A stretch of DNA of 64,000 nucleotides from Gimesia fumaroli (GCF_007754425.1 NZ_CP037452.1:7605164-7669163); one strand, 5' to 3'; shown: positions 27,964 through 37,601, counted from the first letter of the stretch. Notes: generated by a model not told the origin, from the sequence alone. A program made the numbers and translations.

Positions 27964-28887
27964 ATGATAGACCGAAGCAGAGGCACCTTGATCGGACTGG
28001 CTGTGGGAGATGCGCTGGGGGCTGCTGTTGAGTTCGATGCCCCGGGCAGCTTTGCGCCCGTGACCGGATATCGAAGTGGTGGGCCGCATGGGCTCGAAGC
28101 GGGAGAGTGGACCGACGACACCAGTATGGCACTTGCTCTCGCAGAGAGTATCGCTCAAACCGGTTGGGACTTGAATGATCAAGCAAGCCGATATGTGCAA
28201 TGGTGGAAGCAAGGTACATATTCCGTCAATGGTCGCTGCTTCGATATTGGTATGACTGTGATGCGCGCGCTGTCCCATTTCTCTGCCGATCAAGATGCGC
28301 TCGCGTCAGGCGATCCTTCCGAATACGCCAGCGGCAACGGTTCGATCATGCGGCTGGCCCCGGTACCCATTCGATACGCGCCTCTTTATGCGACTGATCT
28401 GCCTGCGTTTTCAAAACTGGCGGAAGAATCGAGTCTGCCGACGCATCCCAGTGAGCAATGCCTGTCAGCGTGCCGCTATCTGGCCTGTGTGCTGGCAGCG
28501 CTCATTCACGGAGAACCGCGAGAGCAGGTTCTCTCTCCCAACTGGCAGACATTACAGCAACTCAACGAAATCAAGCCATTGCATCCGCTGGTTCAGGAAA
28601 TCGCAGAAGGAAGTTTTCGTCAGAAACAGCCTCCTGAGATCAAGGGGTCCGGCTGGGTCATCAAAAGCCTGGAAGCCGCTTTATGGGCATTCCACGATGC
28701 CGATTCATTTGAGGACGCCGTATTGAAAGCCGTTAATCTGGGAGACGACGCCGACACCACCGGTGCGATCTGCGGACAACTGGCGGGCGCGTGCTGGGGT
28801 GAATCCAAGATCCCGCAAAGCTTGCGAGCAGGGCTGGCACGAAAAGATATGCTGGAGCTGGCACTCGTCGGCATTCTGGAGGAGTAG
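27964..28887 (+). CDS. ADP-ribosylglycohydrolase family protein (ARH/DraG-like), first paralogue
   Basis: 307 residues. The metal-binding blocks GEWTDDTSMALALAES (near residue 45) and NLGDDADTTGAICGQLAGA (near residue 260) supply the conserved Asp/Thr ligands for the two magnesium ions of DraG/ARH enzymes; GLAVGDALGAAVEF opens the fold. The enzyme would remove ADP-ribose from modified proteins, nucleic acids or small molecules in the cytoplasm. It is monocistronic by position. A second, distinct family member lies at 56001-56789. Confidence 0.93.
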   Translation: MIDRSRGTLIGLAVGDALGAAVEFDAPGSFAPVTGYRSGGPHGLEAGEWTDDTSMALALAESIAQTGWDLNDQASRYVQWWKQGTYSVNGRCFDIGMTVMRALSHFSADQDALASGDPSEYASGNGSIMRLAPVPIRYAPLYATDLPAFSKLAEESSLPTHPSEQCLSACRYLACVLAALIHGEPREQVLSPNWQTLQQLNEIKPLHPLVQEIAEGSFRQKQPPEIKGSGWVIKSLEAALWAFHDADSFEDAVLKAVNLGDDADTTGAICGQLAGACWGESKIPQSLRAGLARKDMLELALVGILEE

Positions 28888-28932
28888 AACAAGCGCGCTC
28901 TTCCCAGCGTTCCTCAATTCATCCGGTTTGCT

Positions 28933-30735
28933 TTACTTCACAACCGGCAGTCGATACGCGGCCGCCTGTTCGGAGTTGCGGACATACAATCGGTCTCCGA
29001 TCAGCACCGGATGATTCCAGGTTTTGCCATCCAGGGCGGGAAACGTTGCCAACTCTGCATGTCCTGAGGGGTCTGCTTTGAGTAACACGATTTCGCCTTG
29101 TTCGCTGATCACCAGCAGATGCCCCGAATCTTTGACCAGCAGCACCTGGCCTTTCCCGTACCGGCCGCCTTTCCACTTGCGTTTTCCCTCTTTGAGATCA
29201 ATGCAGGTAAAAATTGTGCCGTCAAAACCGTAGGCATGCCCTTCGTAGATCACAAAGTCATTAAAGTCCGGCTTGAGTCGGGGCGCAATCCATACCTCTT
29301 CTGCCGTCCATTTTCCGTCGTTGTTCGTAACGCGAATTTTCTGAATGCCTTTTCCCATGCCGGTCGCAATCATGATTTCATTCTCGCCCACGAGTTGGGG
29401 TTGTAGCGTACGTTGACCCTCCGAGGGACAATCATAGTTCAGCAGGACCGTACCTTCGGCGGGATCGAGCAGCGTCAGTTCCTTGTTCGTCAGCATCGCG
29501 ATCACGGGTTGATCGGCGATTGTCAACAGTGTCGGGGAGCTGTAAGAGTGATCGCCGGCGGGAGACGACCATTTCAGATCCCCGGTTTCAGTATCAAAGG
29601 CCAACAGCCCTTTCTGTTCTTTACCGCCCGCGTAAATGAAAACCGTTCCGTCCACCACCAGCGGCGAAGAACTGAAGCCCCACATCGGCGGTTCCCGGTC
29701 CGCAATTTTGCGAATGTCCTGCTGCCAGACGATCTCGCCGGTCTGCGGATCGAGTCGTAACACATGCCCACTGGCCCCCATGACATACAGAGCGCCGTCC
29801 GCCAGCACAGGAGTCGCCCGCGGTCCGGGTCCGCCCAGCGCATCAAAAAAGCGGGCTTTGATTTCCTGCTTCCAGAGTTCAGCTCCCGTCTCCGCATTGT
29901 AACAGACGATCAATTCCTCCTCGCCCCGTTGTTCCTGGGTAAACAGCAACGGGCCGGCGACCACAAACGAAGACCAGCCAGGCCCAATCGGAATCTTCCA
30001 TAGCGGCGATCCCACTTCCGAATTCCAGTCGGTATCGAGGGACACACCCGTCAAGACTCCGTCGCGCATCGCGCCGCGAAAGCCGGGCCACTCCGGTTTC
30101 GCCAGCGCTGACTCCATCGCCGCTGTCAGAACAGTCTGATCTGCAGGAGGCGTCACGTCTTCTCTTGCCAGCAACTTGTCTTCCACCGTCGGCGTCCACC
30201 GCCAGGCCAGCGCCATGTCGTAGTCGCCCCACATCCCTTCCGCGCGGAGCAACAGGGAAAAGGCAAAGCCGAGTACCGAACAAGCGACAATAATCACTGT
30301 TCGCTTCACAGATCGCATACGGGAAACCAGCACCGCCGCGATCCCGAACAGCCCCATTCCCATCGGCCCGGTAATCAACATCACCCCCGGCCCCAGCATG
30401 GTAGGATCAAGCAGCGCCAGCGTCGCGCCCCCCGCAACTAGAGCGATAACCAACCCGCTCAACTTTTCCTTCCACGTCGCACGGCTGGACAACACCCACC
30501 AGACCAAAATCAGGCCGCCACAAACCAGCGGCCCGAATACCGACAGCATGATCGACAGCACTGTTTCCGAGTCCATCCACTGCGGCGCCAACCGGGTTAC
30601 GACCATTCCGATCAGCAATAAAACCGGCGGCCAAATCCGCAATGGCTTCAATTCAACCACAGCAGGAGCCGCTGCATTCGTTTCAGGTTCTTCTGGTGGA
30701 TTGGTGTCGGTTTCCGTGTGATTGGTGTCTGTCAT
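28933..30735 (-). CDS. membrane protein with PQQ-like beta-propeller
   Basis: I choose the ATG at 30735 (MTDTNHTETDTNPPEEPETN); an ATG 30 codons upstream gives an unlikely Arg/Ser-rich extension. The product has 600 residues: an acidic N-terminus, five or six membrane helices (about 20-175), then a propeller domain of PQQ-type blades (AETGAELWKQEIK, DPQTGEIVWQQDI, DTETGDLKWSSPAG). Such fusions are frequent in Planctomycetes; the propeller usually has a structural or binding role and no cofactor. The propeller is probably periplasmic. The function is unknown. Confidence 0.87.
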   Translation of the reverse strand: MTDTNHTETDTNPPEEPETNAAAPAVVELKPLRIWPPVLLLIGMVVTRLAPQWMDSETVLSIMLSVFGPLVCGGLILVWWVLSSRATWKEKLSGLVIALVAGGATLALLDPTMLGPGVMLITGPMGMGLFGIAAVLVSRMRSVKRTVIIVACSVLGFAFSLLLRAEGMWGDYDMALAWRWTPTVEDKLLAREDVTPPADQTVLTAAMESALAKPEWPGFRGAMRDGVLTGVSLDTDWNSEVGSPLWKIPIGPGWSSFVVAGPLLFTQEQRGEEELIVCYNAETGAELWKQEIKARFFDALGGPGPRATPVLADGALYVMGASGHVLRLDPQTGEIVWQQDIRKIADREPPMWGFSSSPLVVDGTVFIYAGGKEQKGLLAFDTETGDLKWSSPAGDHSYSSPTLLTIADQPVIAMLTNKELTLLDPAEGTVLLNYDCPSEGQRTLQPQLVGENEIMIATGMGKGIQKIRVTNNDGKWTAEEVWIAPRLKPDFNDFVIYEGHAYGFDGTIFTCIDLKEGKRKWKGGRYGKGQVLLVKDSGHLLVISEQGEIVLLKADPSGHAELATFPALDGKTWNHPVLIGDRLYVRNSEQAAAYRLPVVK

Positions 30736-31054
30736 GACAAGCCCTGATGAAAGAGAGGAAGACGGCCCGACAATGATTGGCAAACTTAACCCACAGCACA
30801 CCCCGCGCGTCCCGGCCCGTCTCATTTCTGTAACTGTAACGAGACCAATTCCCGTGTCAAATGCAGGAACGGTGATATGAATGAGTCGCCTGAATTGAAA
30901 TCAACGTTTTAGATGGTCAATTATTGATTTGCAAAGATTACGATTATCCTGTCAATTCCACTACTTTTTCTTTACTTCTGATTCCAGGCAGAGCATGATT
31001 AGGTGTTCAGTTCGCAGGCATTCTCGACGCAATTTTCATTGAAAGGGTATCGCT
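30736..31054. other. 319 bp divergent intergenic region
   Basis: This lies between the PQQ-like membrane protein (minus) and the acidic hypothetical at 31055 (plus). An AAAGGG ribosome site precedes 31055. No repeat, terminator or RNA gene was recognised. Confidence 0.4.
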
Positions 31055-31681
31055 ATGAACTCGAATCCGGAACTCATGTCAGAAGTGATTTCATTCTGGA
31101 ATTGGTTTGAAACCAACCTCAACCGGTTTAACAGTTTCGAAGATCATCAGGCTGAGCTGATGGAAGAACTGGGTGAGCGGCTGTACGAAGTCGATGACGG
31201 GTTAACCTTCGAACTCTCCGTTGTGGATTCAGAAGGGGTTCGTGATCTGGTCATCAGTGCCGATGGGATGAAGGATTTATTTCCCGCAGTGCTGGCGCTG
31301 ACAGAAAATGCCCCCGAACTTCCCGGCTGGACGTTTACGCCGTTTCGCCAGAGGCTCGACGTAACGCAATTCGGCCTGCAATTTGGTGATCGAGAACTGA
31401 TCGCGAACGACTTTTATTTCTGGCTCCAGACCGAAGAGGGCGCCATTGATTTGATTCTCTTTGCCCCGGACCTCACCGAGGAGAACCGGGAGGAAATGAT
31501 GGGCGCAGCCTTCATTCTGCTGGATATGACACTGGGTGAGTACGACGTGACGTTGAATCTGCGCTACATCGATTTTCAGCCGCTGCCCGAGGATCCCGAA
31601 GCAGAAGAACTGCAACCCTTGCCCGAATTGCCCCAGGCGTTTGACGCACTTTATAGTACTCTTTATCCTGAGGAAGAATAA
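31055..31681 (+). CDS. acidic hypothetical protein
   Basis: 208 residues, strongly acidic, without signal peptide or membrane helix. It opens MNSNPELMSEVISFWNWFET and has a central block GWTFTPFRQRLDVTQF that resembles stress- or immunity-type small proteins of the DUF695 kind, though I cannot assign it firmly. The C-terminus is Pro/Glu-rich (QPLPEDPEAEELQPLPELPQ). It is followed after 49 bp by another acidic unknown on the same strand, so the two may form an operon. Confidence 0.7.
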   Translation: MNSNPELMSEVISFWNWFETNLNRFNSFEDHQAELMEELGERLYEVDDGLTFELSVVDSEGVRDLVISADGMKDLFPAVLALTENAPELPGWTFTPFRQRLDVTQFGLQFGDRELIANDFYFWLQTEEGAIDLILFAPDLTEENREEMMGAAFILLDMTLGEYDVTLNLRYIDFQPLPEDPEAEELQPLPELPQAFDALYSTLYPEEE

Positions 31682-31730
31682 TCTCTGTGGATATTGTTCT
31701 CCCACTTTCTATTCCTTCAGAAATACGTTC

Positions 31731-32249
31731 ATGAAACTGAACCTCAAAAACGACGCCAAAAAAATCTATCAACTCGTCAAGAAACGCGTACGTGATTACC
31801 CGATCTATATCAATCGTGGCCCCGGAGAAGATGAAGATCCGATTTCCCAGATCACCTTGGGATATTCCGTCGATCAGGCTGGCTGGATTGCACTTGTCTT
31901 TGATACGCGCCCAGACAGCGAGCCGGATGGAGAGTGGAATTCCTATATTGAAGAGAACCAACTCGAATTCCCAAAATGGGCTAAGGCCGTCGATGCATTT
32001 TGCGATAAGGGCGAGCCAATTGAACTGATTCTCCCTGATGGAAATCAGCAGACTCTGGGCGAAGATGATGATCTGGCCGAAGTAATAGGAAAAGTGTTGA
32101 AAGAAATTCTTCTGAAGGCCCGTAAAGAAAAACTGTTCAAGGATCTGCCAATCGCTAAATCAAATATGATGGGTGTCGAAGATCAAGTAGGTGCCTACGG
32201 CTGGCCGGATTATGATGATCGCTTCAAGCTCGGCTGGATCAGGAAATAA
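31731..32249 (+). CDS. acidic hypothetical protein
   Basis: I place the start at 31731 (MKLNLKNDAKKIYQLVKKRV); the open frame extends upstream into the preceding gene but that part is not protein-like. 172 residues, soluble, with a long acidic middle (RGPGEDEDPISQ, DTRPDSEPDGEWNSY) and the closing block AYGWPDYDDRFKLGWIRK. The family was not recognised. The size and acidity fit the many orphan immunity-like proteins of this phylum, but that is only a guess. Confidence 0.68.
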   Translation: MKLNLKNDAKKIYQLVKKRVRDYPIYINRGPGEDEDPISQITLGYSVDQAGWIALVFDTRPDSEPDGEWNSYIEENQLEFPKWAKAVDAFCDKGEPIELILPDGNQQTLGEDDDLAEVIGKVLKEILLKARKEKLFKDLPIAKSNMMGVEDQVGAYGWPDYDDRFKLGWIRK

Positions 32250-32354
32250 TTTTTCTCTCGTTTCATCGATAACTATTCACGAGACGGCATGGCGTTTAAA
32301 CGGAACTCCACAATAAGAAGTGGTAAATGCAACTGGCAATGAGAAAGTGATTCT

Positions 32355-32723
32355 GTGACATTCGAATCCTATTTTCAGAATCAGAAGCTGCAATTGCTAT
32401 TACTGTTTTTTTGTCTGATAATACTCCCCCCATATCTCCCAGTCATCTTTTTCTGGCTCGCACTGGTTTTGGAGTATTATCTGGCTTCAATCGTATCGGA
32501 TCTATTTGGCGCGGGAGCGTTCTCTCTGATTTTTTTGTTCCTTCTTAATCCACTCTCACTGGCCAGTTTTGTTATTTCGTTTCTGGCGCTCGGCATGATC
32601 ATTTATAGTCTGACTAAAAATATTTTTCTGCGTGCAGTTGTGCTTCTGCTGTTTATACCAGAAATCTGTCTCGCGTTTTGGAACTGGTCCTCGATGTGGC
32701 AAACTTACGTCGGGTGGAAATGA
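32355..32723 (+). CDS. small integral membrane protein
   Basis: 122 residues starting at a GTG with a GAGAAAG ribosome site. Three or four hydrophobic helices (LLLLFFCLIILPPYLPVIFF, ALVLEYYLASIV, FSLIFLFLLNPLSLASFVIS, and a last pair after 90) fill nearly the whole protein. No family was recognised. It lies 105 bp after the acidic hypothetical gene on the same strand. Confidence 0.62.
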   Translation: MTFESYFQNQKLQLLLLFFCLIILPPYLPVIFFWLALVLEYYLASIVSDLFGAGAFSLIFLFLLNPLSLASFVISFLALGMIIYSLTKNIFLRAVVLLLFIPEICLAFWNWSSMWQTYVGWK

Positions 32724-32877
32724 ATTGACTGGCACTCTCAATTCTAGAAATGTTTCGGTGAGTGATTATTAAACCGATCTTCTTCTTTTTCTTTACATCT
32801 ACATCCCCAGCCGGCATCATAGAGTGAGTGTTTTTGGCGAATTCCTTCCTGTTCTCTGTTGTTGAGGTGCGGCGGTT

Positions 32878-33645
32878 ATGCTGGTGAAGAAGTTGAAAGA
32901 CAAACTGATTAAAGGTGAGACCGTATATGGTTCACTGTTTCAGTATTCCGTGGTGCCGGCGATGGTCGAGTCGATTCCGAAGAACTCGCTCGACTTTGTG
33001 ATCGTCACACCCGAACATACCACGCTCGATCTCGCCGAGTTCCTGCCGCTGCGGTATGCGTTGAATTCCAAAGGCATCGTCTGTCTGGCCCGTACGCACA
33101 GCCGTGATGCCGCGGATGTCGCCCGCGTCTGTGATACCTTCGACGGCGTGGTCGTTCCCTATGTCGAAGAATACGAACAAGCACAGGAACTGGCGGCGGC
33201 TGCCGTCTATCGGCCGTTGAAAGGGATCGTGCTGGACAAGGTGCTCAAGACGGGCAAGTTCGTGAATCAGAAAACGGCCGACTACATTGAGAAGAAGAAC
33301 GAGAACACGCTGTTCATTCCAATGATCGAATCGGTGCCCGGCATCGAAAACCTGGAAAAGATCTGTTCGATTCCCGGCGTCCATGCGGTCTTCGTCGGGC
33401 CGGGTGATCTGACGACGAACATGGGCATCCCCGGCGAATATGACAACCCCGATCTGATCGCCGCCATTCAGAAGGTGATTGACGTCGCCAATCAACAGCA
33501 TGTCGCCGCCGGTTGCTGGTTTGGCACAACGAAGCAGGCCGTCCGCACGATCCGCCAGGGTGCCCGACTGGTCGTGTATGCCAACGACGGCCTGATGATG
33601 CAACACGCGATGGAAAGCGCCTTCAGTGAACTGCGCAAGGGCTGA
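32878..33645 (+). CDS. HpcH/HpaI-type aldolase
   Basis: 255 residues. The class II pyruvate aldolase blocks are clear: an acidic PEHTTLDLAEFLPLRYAL near residue 42, the metal ligand Glu in IPMIESVPGIENLEKI, and the Asp in AVFVGPGDLTTNMGIPGEY. The family cleaves or forms 2-keto acids from pyruvate and an aldehyde (e.g. 2-keto-3-deoxy sugar acids) with a divalent metal in a TIM barrel. It is cytoplasmic and monocistronic. The exact substrate cannot be given from the sequence. It is convergent with the secreted hydrolase at 33715. Confidence 0.9.
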   Translation: MLVKKLKDKLIKGETVYGSLFQYSVVPAMVESIPKNSLDFVIVTPEHTTLDLAEFLPLRYALNSKGIVCLARTHSRDAADVARVCDTFDGVVVPYVEEYEQAQELAAAAVYRPLKGIVLDKVLKTGKFVNQKTADYIEKKNENTLFIPMIESVPGIENLEKICSIPGVHAVFVGPGDLTTNMGIPGEYDNPDLIAAIQKVIDVANQQHVAAGCWFGTTKQAVRTIRQGARLVVYANDGLMMQHAMESAFSELRKG

Positions 33646-33714
33646 AGAGATTCAAGTGAGCGGCGTGCCGGTTATGATAGAGGTGGTTCAACTTTGTTCG
33701 TGGCTGGATGAATG

Positions 33715-34716
33715 CTATTTTGCTTTTTCAAACTGCCATTCGTCCTGGGGGGCGAGGAGATGTCGGCAGGGTTTTCCCTGGAGCCAATTGCGGGCATCTG
33801 GATTCTGTTTCAGATAGGTGTCCCAGAAAGCGGTGGTGACGGCGAGGATCACAGGATGATGCTGGGGGTTGCGAGGGGGAACTCCCAAGCGCTGTCTGCC
33901 ATCGGAGAAGGCGGAGTGTTGTGCATCGGATAGAACGAGTTCGTATTTATCAATGGTGTTGGGCAATCCCTGATAGACCTGGCGGCGATTTTCCACCGTG
34001 GTGTCGTTGATGGGTGACGTATCTTTGGTGCCGGTGAGTAACAGCCAGGGGATGGATACCTGACCAAATGACAGTTCGGGGTTGGCGCGGCCTTGAACAC
34101 TGGGACTGAACATGTTGGCGGCTTTGATACGCGGGTCTGTAAATCGCTTGCCTGCGAATCGCCAGGACTGGCCGCTGACTCCCTGCGTCGTGACGGCTCC
34201 GAAGGAGTGCCCCGACATGCCGATGCGTTTCAAATCGAAGCGTTGATGGAAACGATGTTTCTCATCGGTATTCCATTTGGTGAGCTGGTCCAGCACAGCT
34301 GGTACATCCTGATAACGATCAAGACTGTTTTGCAGCGATGCGGCTCCTTTGAGAGCTTTGATTCGTTGCCTCAGCGCCACCTCTTTCCAAATCGTTTCAT
34401 CGCTGCCGTAATGTTGAAGATACACGACGGCATAGCCGCGGGCCGCCCAGTGTTTTCCCAGATATTGAGAGCCAGTGCGCGCGCCGCCGAGTCCGTGACT
34501 GAAGAGAACGACGGGTGCGGGTTTCGATTGTGTCGGCAGGTAAATTCGCAGTGGAATATCGCGCTGTCGTGATGCATCGTGGATGGTGACGTCGATCGGT
34601 TCGGGCAGTTTCGCTTTCGGATTTTCCAGTGGGTTGTATGTTTCTGCCTGGATCGCACTGGTGGCTGAAAGGATTGCTGCTGAGAGAATCGCGAGTGTGA
34701 TGGGCAGAGGTTTCAT
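33715..34716 (-). CDS. secreted alpha/beta hydrolase, PAF-acetylhydrolase-like
   Basis: The start at 34716 (MKPLPITLAILSAAILSATS) gives a standard signal peptide cut near AIQAET; the longer open frame upstream is not protein-like. 333 residues. The blocks are VVLFSHGLGGARTGSQYLG, the nucleophile elbow GMSGHSFGAVTTQ, and LLLTGTKDTSPIND with a later His in SDAQHSAFSDG. This resembles the predicted dienelactone hydrolase/platelet-activating-factor acetylhydrolase group. It is probably a periplasmic esterase. Its upstream gap holds dispersed repeats. Confidence 0.87.
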   Translation of the reverse strand: MKPLPITLAILSAAILSATSAIQAETYNPLENPKAKLPEPIDVTIHDASRQRDIPLRIYLPTQSKPAPVVLFSHGLGGARTGSQYLGKHWAARGYAVVYLQHYGSDETIWKEVALRQRIKALKGAASLQNSLDRYQDVPAVLDQLTKWNTDEKHRFHQRFDLKRIGMSGHSFGAVTTQGVSGQSWRFAGKRFTDPRIKAANMFSPSVQGRANPELSFGQVSIPWLLLTGTKDTSPINDTTVENRRQVYQGLPNTIDKYELVLSDAQHSAFSDGRQRLGVPPRNPQHHPVILAVTTAFWDTYLKQNPDARNWLQGKPCRHLLAPQDEWQFEKAK

Positions 34717-34942
34717 GATGTGTCGCTTTTGAATGGGCCGCATGTGTTGAATGAAAATGAGCGCACGTGGTGCCATTAGCTTGAGGATACAAATGGAACA
34801 CGGGGGAGTGCAAATGGTTTCGGTGGAAATGGGCCGGTGGTTCGGTTTTGTATTTTTTCTACCACGAAAGGCACGAAAACACACGAAAAGATATTTTGGG
34901 GCGGGGGAGATTATCGGTGACGCTTTTGGTTTGGGAACGTCG

Positions 34943-34974
34943 GTTCAAAAACGGTGGCTGGCGCCATGCCGCTC
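34943..34974 (+). repeat. dispersed GGCTAGCGCC-type repeat, copy B
   Basis: GTTCAAAAACGGTGGCTGGC then GCCATGCCGCTC matches copy A (14607-14638) at most positions and, in reverse, copy C (35896-35929). Confidence 0.6.
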
Positions 34975-35030
34975 ATGGGTTGGTTTGCGTTAACCTTTGC
35001 TCGAATTTGTTTTGAGCTTGCCGACTTTTT

Positions 35031-35168
35031 CGTAGAGGCGGGACCCGTGTGTCCGCCCGCCTGGTGGGGTGCGATTTTTTTGACTCGCGATGGAACCTCA
35101 TAACCCATTCATTCCAAATAACACAAACATCGTGGATACAACGGGTCGACACATGGGTCGCCCCCTAA
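35031..35168 (+). repeat. GC-rich repeat copy 2 with inverted partner
   Basis: 35031-35065 (CGTAGAGGCGGGACCCGTGT then GTCCGCCCGCCTGGT) matches 2774-2810. At 35143-35168 GGTCGACACATGGGTCGCCC then CCTA resembles the reverse complement of the same element. The pair encloses an AT-rich stretch without a gene and looks like a small non-autonomous palindromic element. Confidence 0.5.
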
Positions 35169-35194
35169 AGAATGTGATCACATTCGTTTGGTTT

Positions 35195-35683
35195 TCACCG
35201 GTGGATGGCGTCGGGGCGTTCACTGGTTTTGTTTTGTTTGCGGTGCCAGTGCCATTTTCCGTCGGGGTGTTGTTTGTCAACGGGATGATTCAGTGTGTGC
35301 TGTTTGCCGTCGTCGGAAAATTCAATCTGCCACTGATAGGTTTCCTGTGTGAACGATCTCTGAAACGAATCAAAAGAGAGGCTGAGGCTGTTGAGACTAA
35401 GAGAGCGGGGGAGCTCATATGGCTGATGAGCGGTGACCGTCAATACTCCCTCCTCGATGCGCCAGACGCCTGCAAACTGACCGTTGGACGTCAGGAAGGT
35501 TCGATCCGGTTTGAAGATGCGCGAGAGCCCCGGAGGTGTGCCGATCCATTCACCCACCAGTTGTTGTTCAACAACAGACAAGGGTGGCTGATAGTTTACG
35601 GTCAGCCGATACGCGAGCAGCAGAACGAGTATGCCAGCCAGCCATGTTCGTCCTCGTTGCTGTTTGAGGTTGAATATATTCAT
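35195..35683 (-). CDS. hypothetical protein with signal anchor
   Basis: 162 residues. A membrane helix (about 13-26, TWLAGILVLLLAYRL) is followed by a beta-rich domain with the pattern LVGEWIGTPPGLSRIFKPDRTF, then GQFAGVWRIEEGVLTVT, which looks like a small lipocalin-like barrel seen in many planctomycete hypothetical proteins. The C-terminus is basic and His/Trp-rich (GKWHWHRKQNKT). It is probably periplasmic, tethered by the anchor. Its 3' end runs close to the repeat-rich gap, so the last residues may derive from non-coding sequence. Confidence 0.6.
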   Translation of the reverse strand: MNIFNLKQQRGRTWLAGILVLLLAYRLTVNYQPPLSVVEQQLVGEWIGTPPGLSRIFKPDRTFLTSNGQFAGVWRIEEGVLTVTAHQPYELPRSLSLNSLSLSFDSFQRSFTQETYQWQIEFSDDGKQHTLNHPVDKQHPDGKWHWHRKQNKTSERPDAIHR

Positions 35684-35895
35684 TGGCGTGCCTCGGATTG
35701 GTCCAGTCGTTATGTCGAACTGCTCATCCTGTTAGGTTATCAGTTTTCATCTCTGAGAGGCAAAGGCGATTTTGTAGAATTGGTGTTGATCGCCGGTGAG
35801 GTTGGATTTTAAGTTGGGGAAGCAATTCAGGTAGACGATCTTACCCTGTTTTACTACCACGAAATTTTCAGACGGTCTCCTGGTCATTGTTCCTG

Positions 35896-35970
35896 TGAGC
35901 GGAATGGCGCTAGCCACCAGTTTTGAAACAGCGCCCCAACTCAATACCGGCGGCTAGCGCCGACCCGCTT
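35896..35970. repeat. 75 bp palindromic repeat (copies C and C')
   Basis: The left half TGAGCGGAATGGCGCTAGCC and the right half GGCGGCTAGCGCCGACCCGC then TTA are imperfect reverse complements (arms TGAGCGG / CCGCTTA and GGCGCTAGCC / GGCTAGCGCC). The left half with its flank is the reverse complement of repeats A and B. Its structure is that of a small palindromic dispersed element or MITE-like relic. Confidence 0.62.
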
Positions 35971-36356
35971 ACGGTAGAGGAAGTTAATCGGAATCAAAGT
36001 GACATTCTGATGGATGACTTTCTCTACATGTATTTTTTTGAAAGGCGTGGGAGAGTCAAGGGGTTGCGATGAATTGGTCATTTGAACGTCAATTGAACAT
36101 GGAAGGAAGTCTTGTGAAGCGTTTACGAAATTTCTTGAAGCGGCTGCGAAGCGTTGCGATGAACGGGGGTCGCATGAGCAGAGGTTTTGAAAATCATGCT
36201 GAAACAAGGGGGTTTTGTAGTGCTGGTTTTCTCAGTCGTTCCGGCGTTTCACCTGAACCAGTGGTGTTCTCGCGCGCGACGCTAAAGACGCATCAGTTTT
36301 CAGAATGGCGGGTTGCCGTCAAGTTCAATTTTTTCAGGAGACTGTTTTGCTGATCC

Positions 36357-36399
36357 CAAGAAAAAACGATGCAGAGCCTGAAGTTAGCCCTGCATCGTT
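36357..36399 (-). terminator. rho-independent terminator of isocitrate dehydrogenase
   Basis: The 10 bp stem AACGATGCAG (36365-36374) / CTGCATCGTT (36390-36399) is followed on the minus strand by a T-rich tract (reverse complement of AAGAAAAAA). It lies 30 bp beyond the stop codon of the gene at 36429-37601. Confidence 0.85.
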
Positions 36400-36428
36400 G
36401 ATTTTGCGTTTTGGTTGTATCTCAGAAA

Positions 36429-37601
36429 TTACTGCATCTTTTTGCAGATGGCTTCAGCCATTTCCTGAGTACCAACGGCTGTGGGATCGTTGCGATCGTC
36501 TTTCAGGTCGTAGGTCACGTCTTTGCCTTCTTCGATGACGTCAGCAACGGCCTGATCCAGTTTAGCGGCGGCATCGTGTTCGCCGAGGTAGTCCAGCATC
36601 ATTTTACCAGACAGAATCAGAGCGACCGGATTCACTTTGTTCTGTCCTTTGTATTTGGGAGCAGAACCGTGAGTTGCTTCGAAGATAGCCGACTCGGGAC
36701 CGATGTTCGAACCGGGAGCGACACCCAGACCGCCGACCAGACCGGCACAGAGGTCACTGAGGATGTCGCCATAGAGGTTGGAGGTGACGAGCACGTCGTA
36801 CAGCTCAGGTTTCTGAACGAGCTGCATGCACATGTTGTCGATCAGGCGCTCATTGTACTCAATGCTACCGCCACAATCGGGCACGTTGCCAGCGAGCTTC
36901 GCATCTGGAGCAACACCTTCGGCGAGTTCTTCCCATTCGAATTTCGCACCATAGGCTTGTGCGACGGCACGTGTTTCGTCGTACCAAAGACCATCGGTGA
37001 ACTTCATGATGTTGGCTTTACAGATCGAGGTGACTGCTTTGCGTTTGTTGTCGACCGCGTATTTGAATGCATAGTTGCAGATATCGCGGGTTCCCTGATA
37101 GGACATCGGCTTGATGCTGATGCCGGTTTCGTCGAGGGGGGTATTGATTTTTTTACCGGTCGCGAATTCGTTGATCTTTTCGATCAGCGATGCGGTGTTC
37201 TTTTCCCCGGCCTGGAATTCAACGCCGGCGTAGAGGTCTTCGGTGTTTTCACGTACAACGACGAGGTCGACATTGGATTCGGAGAAGTAAGTCCGGACGC
37301 CTTTGTAGGTTTTACAAGGACGAACGCAGGCATAAAGGCCGAGTTCCTGTCGCAGGAAGACGTTCACACTACGGAAGCCTTTTCCGATGGGTGTGGTGAT
37401 CGGTGCTTTCAAAGCCACTTTGTTGGCGCGAATCGAATCCATCACCCGGTCGGGTACGCCGCCTTCGGCTTCGATGACTTCGATTCCACATTCCTGAACA
37501 TCCCAGTCGATTTTGACACCTGTCGCATCAACACATTTTCTTGTAGCCTCGGCGATTTCCGGACCAACTCCATCTCCGGGAATTAATGTGACTTTATACA
37601 T
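36429..37601 (-). CDS. NAD-type isocitrate dehydrogenase/isopropylmalate dehydrogenase family
   Basis: The start at 37601 ([20 protein letters not shown]) has a GAGGAAAC ribosome site at the right distance; an ATG 8 codons upstream is less likely. 390 residues. Signature blocks are the substrate loop ...[36 protein letters not shown], and the metal-binding aspartates near the [20 protein letters not shown] motif, then [18 protein letters not shown] for the cofactor side. [12 protein letters not shown] favours isocitrate over isopropylmalate as substrate. It would produce 2-oxoglutarate in the TCA cycle. Confidence 0.93.
   Translation of the reverse strand: MYKVTLIPGDGVGPEIAEATRKCVDATGVKIDWDVQECGIEVIEAEGGVPDRVMDSIRANKVALKAPITTPIGKGFRSVNVFLRQELGLYACVRPCKTYKGVRTYFSESNVDLVVVRENTEDLYAGVEFQAGEKNTASLIEKINEFATGKKINTPLDETGISIKPMSYQGTRDICNYAFKYAVDNKRKAVTSICKANIMKFTDGLWYDETRAVAQAYGAKFEWEELAEGVAPDAKLAGNVPDCGGSIEYNERLIDNMCMQLVQKPELYDVLVTSNLYGDILSDLCAGLVGGLGVAPGSNIGPESAIFEATHGSAPKYKGQNKVNPVALILSGKMMLDYLGEHDAAAKLDQAVADVIEEGKDVTYDLKDDRNDPTAVGTQEMAEAICKKMQ

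Larger units (their letters stand above)
34717..35194. other. 478 bp intergenic region rich in dispersed repeats
   Basis: This holds repeat copy B (34943-34974), GC-rich repeat copy 2 (35031-35065) and its diverged inverted partner (35143-35168). No protein-like frame is supported. The two GC-rich copies face each other across about 78 bp, giving a large imperfect inverted repeat. Confidence 0.5.
35684..36428. other. 745 bp intergenic region with palindromic repeat and terminator
   Basis: This contains the palindromic repeat C at 35896-35970 and the isocitrate dehydrogenase terminator at 36357-36399. Short frames at 35747-35944, 35941-36207 (minus) and 36069-36353 (plus) overlap each other, cross the repeat or have a skewed composition; none is accepted. 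Confidence 0.5.

Noticed and set aside
35747..36353. Three short frames around the palindromic repeat (35747-35944, 35941-36207, 36069-36353)
   Set aside because: They overlap one another or the repeat and show no protein-like features.
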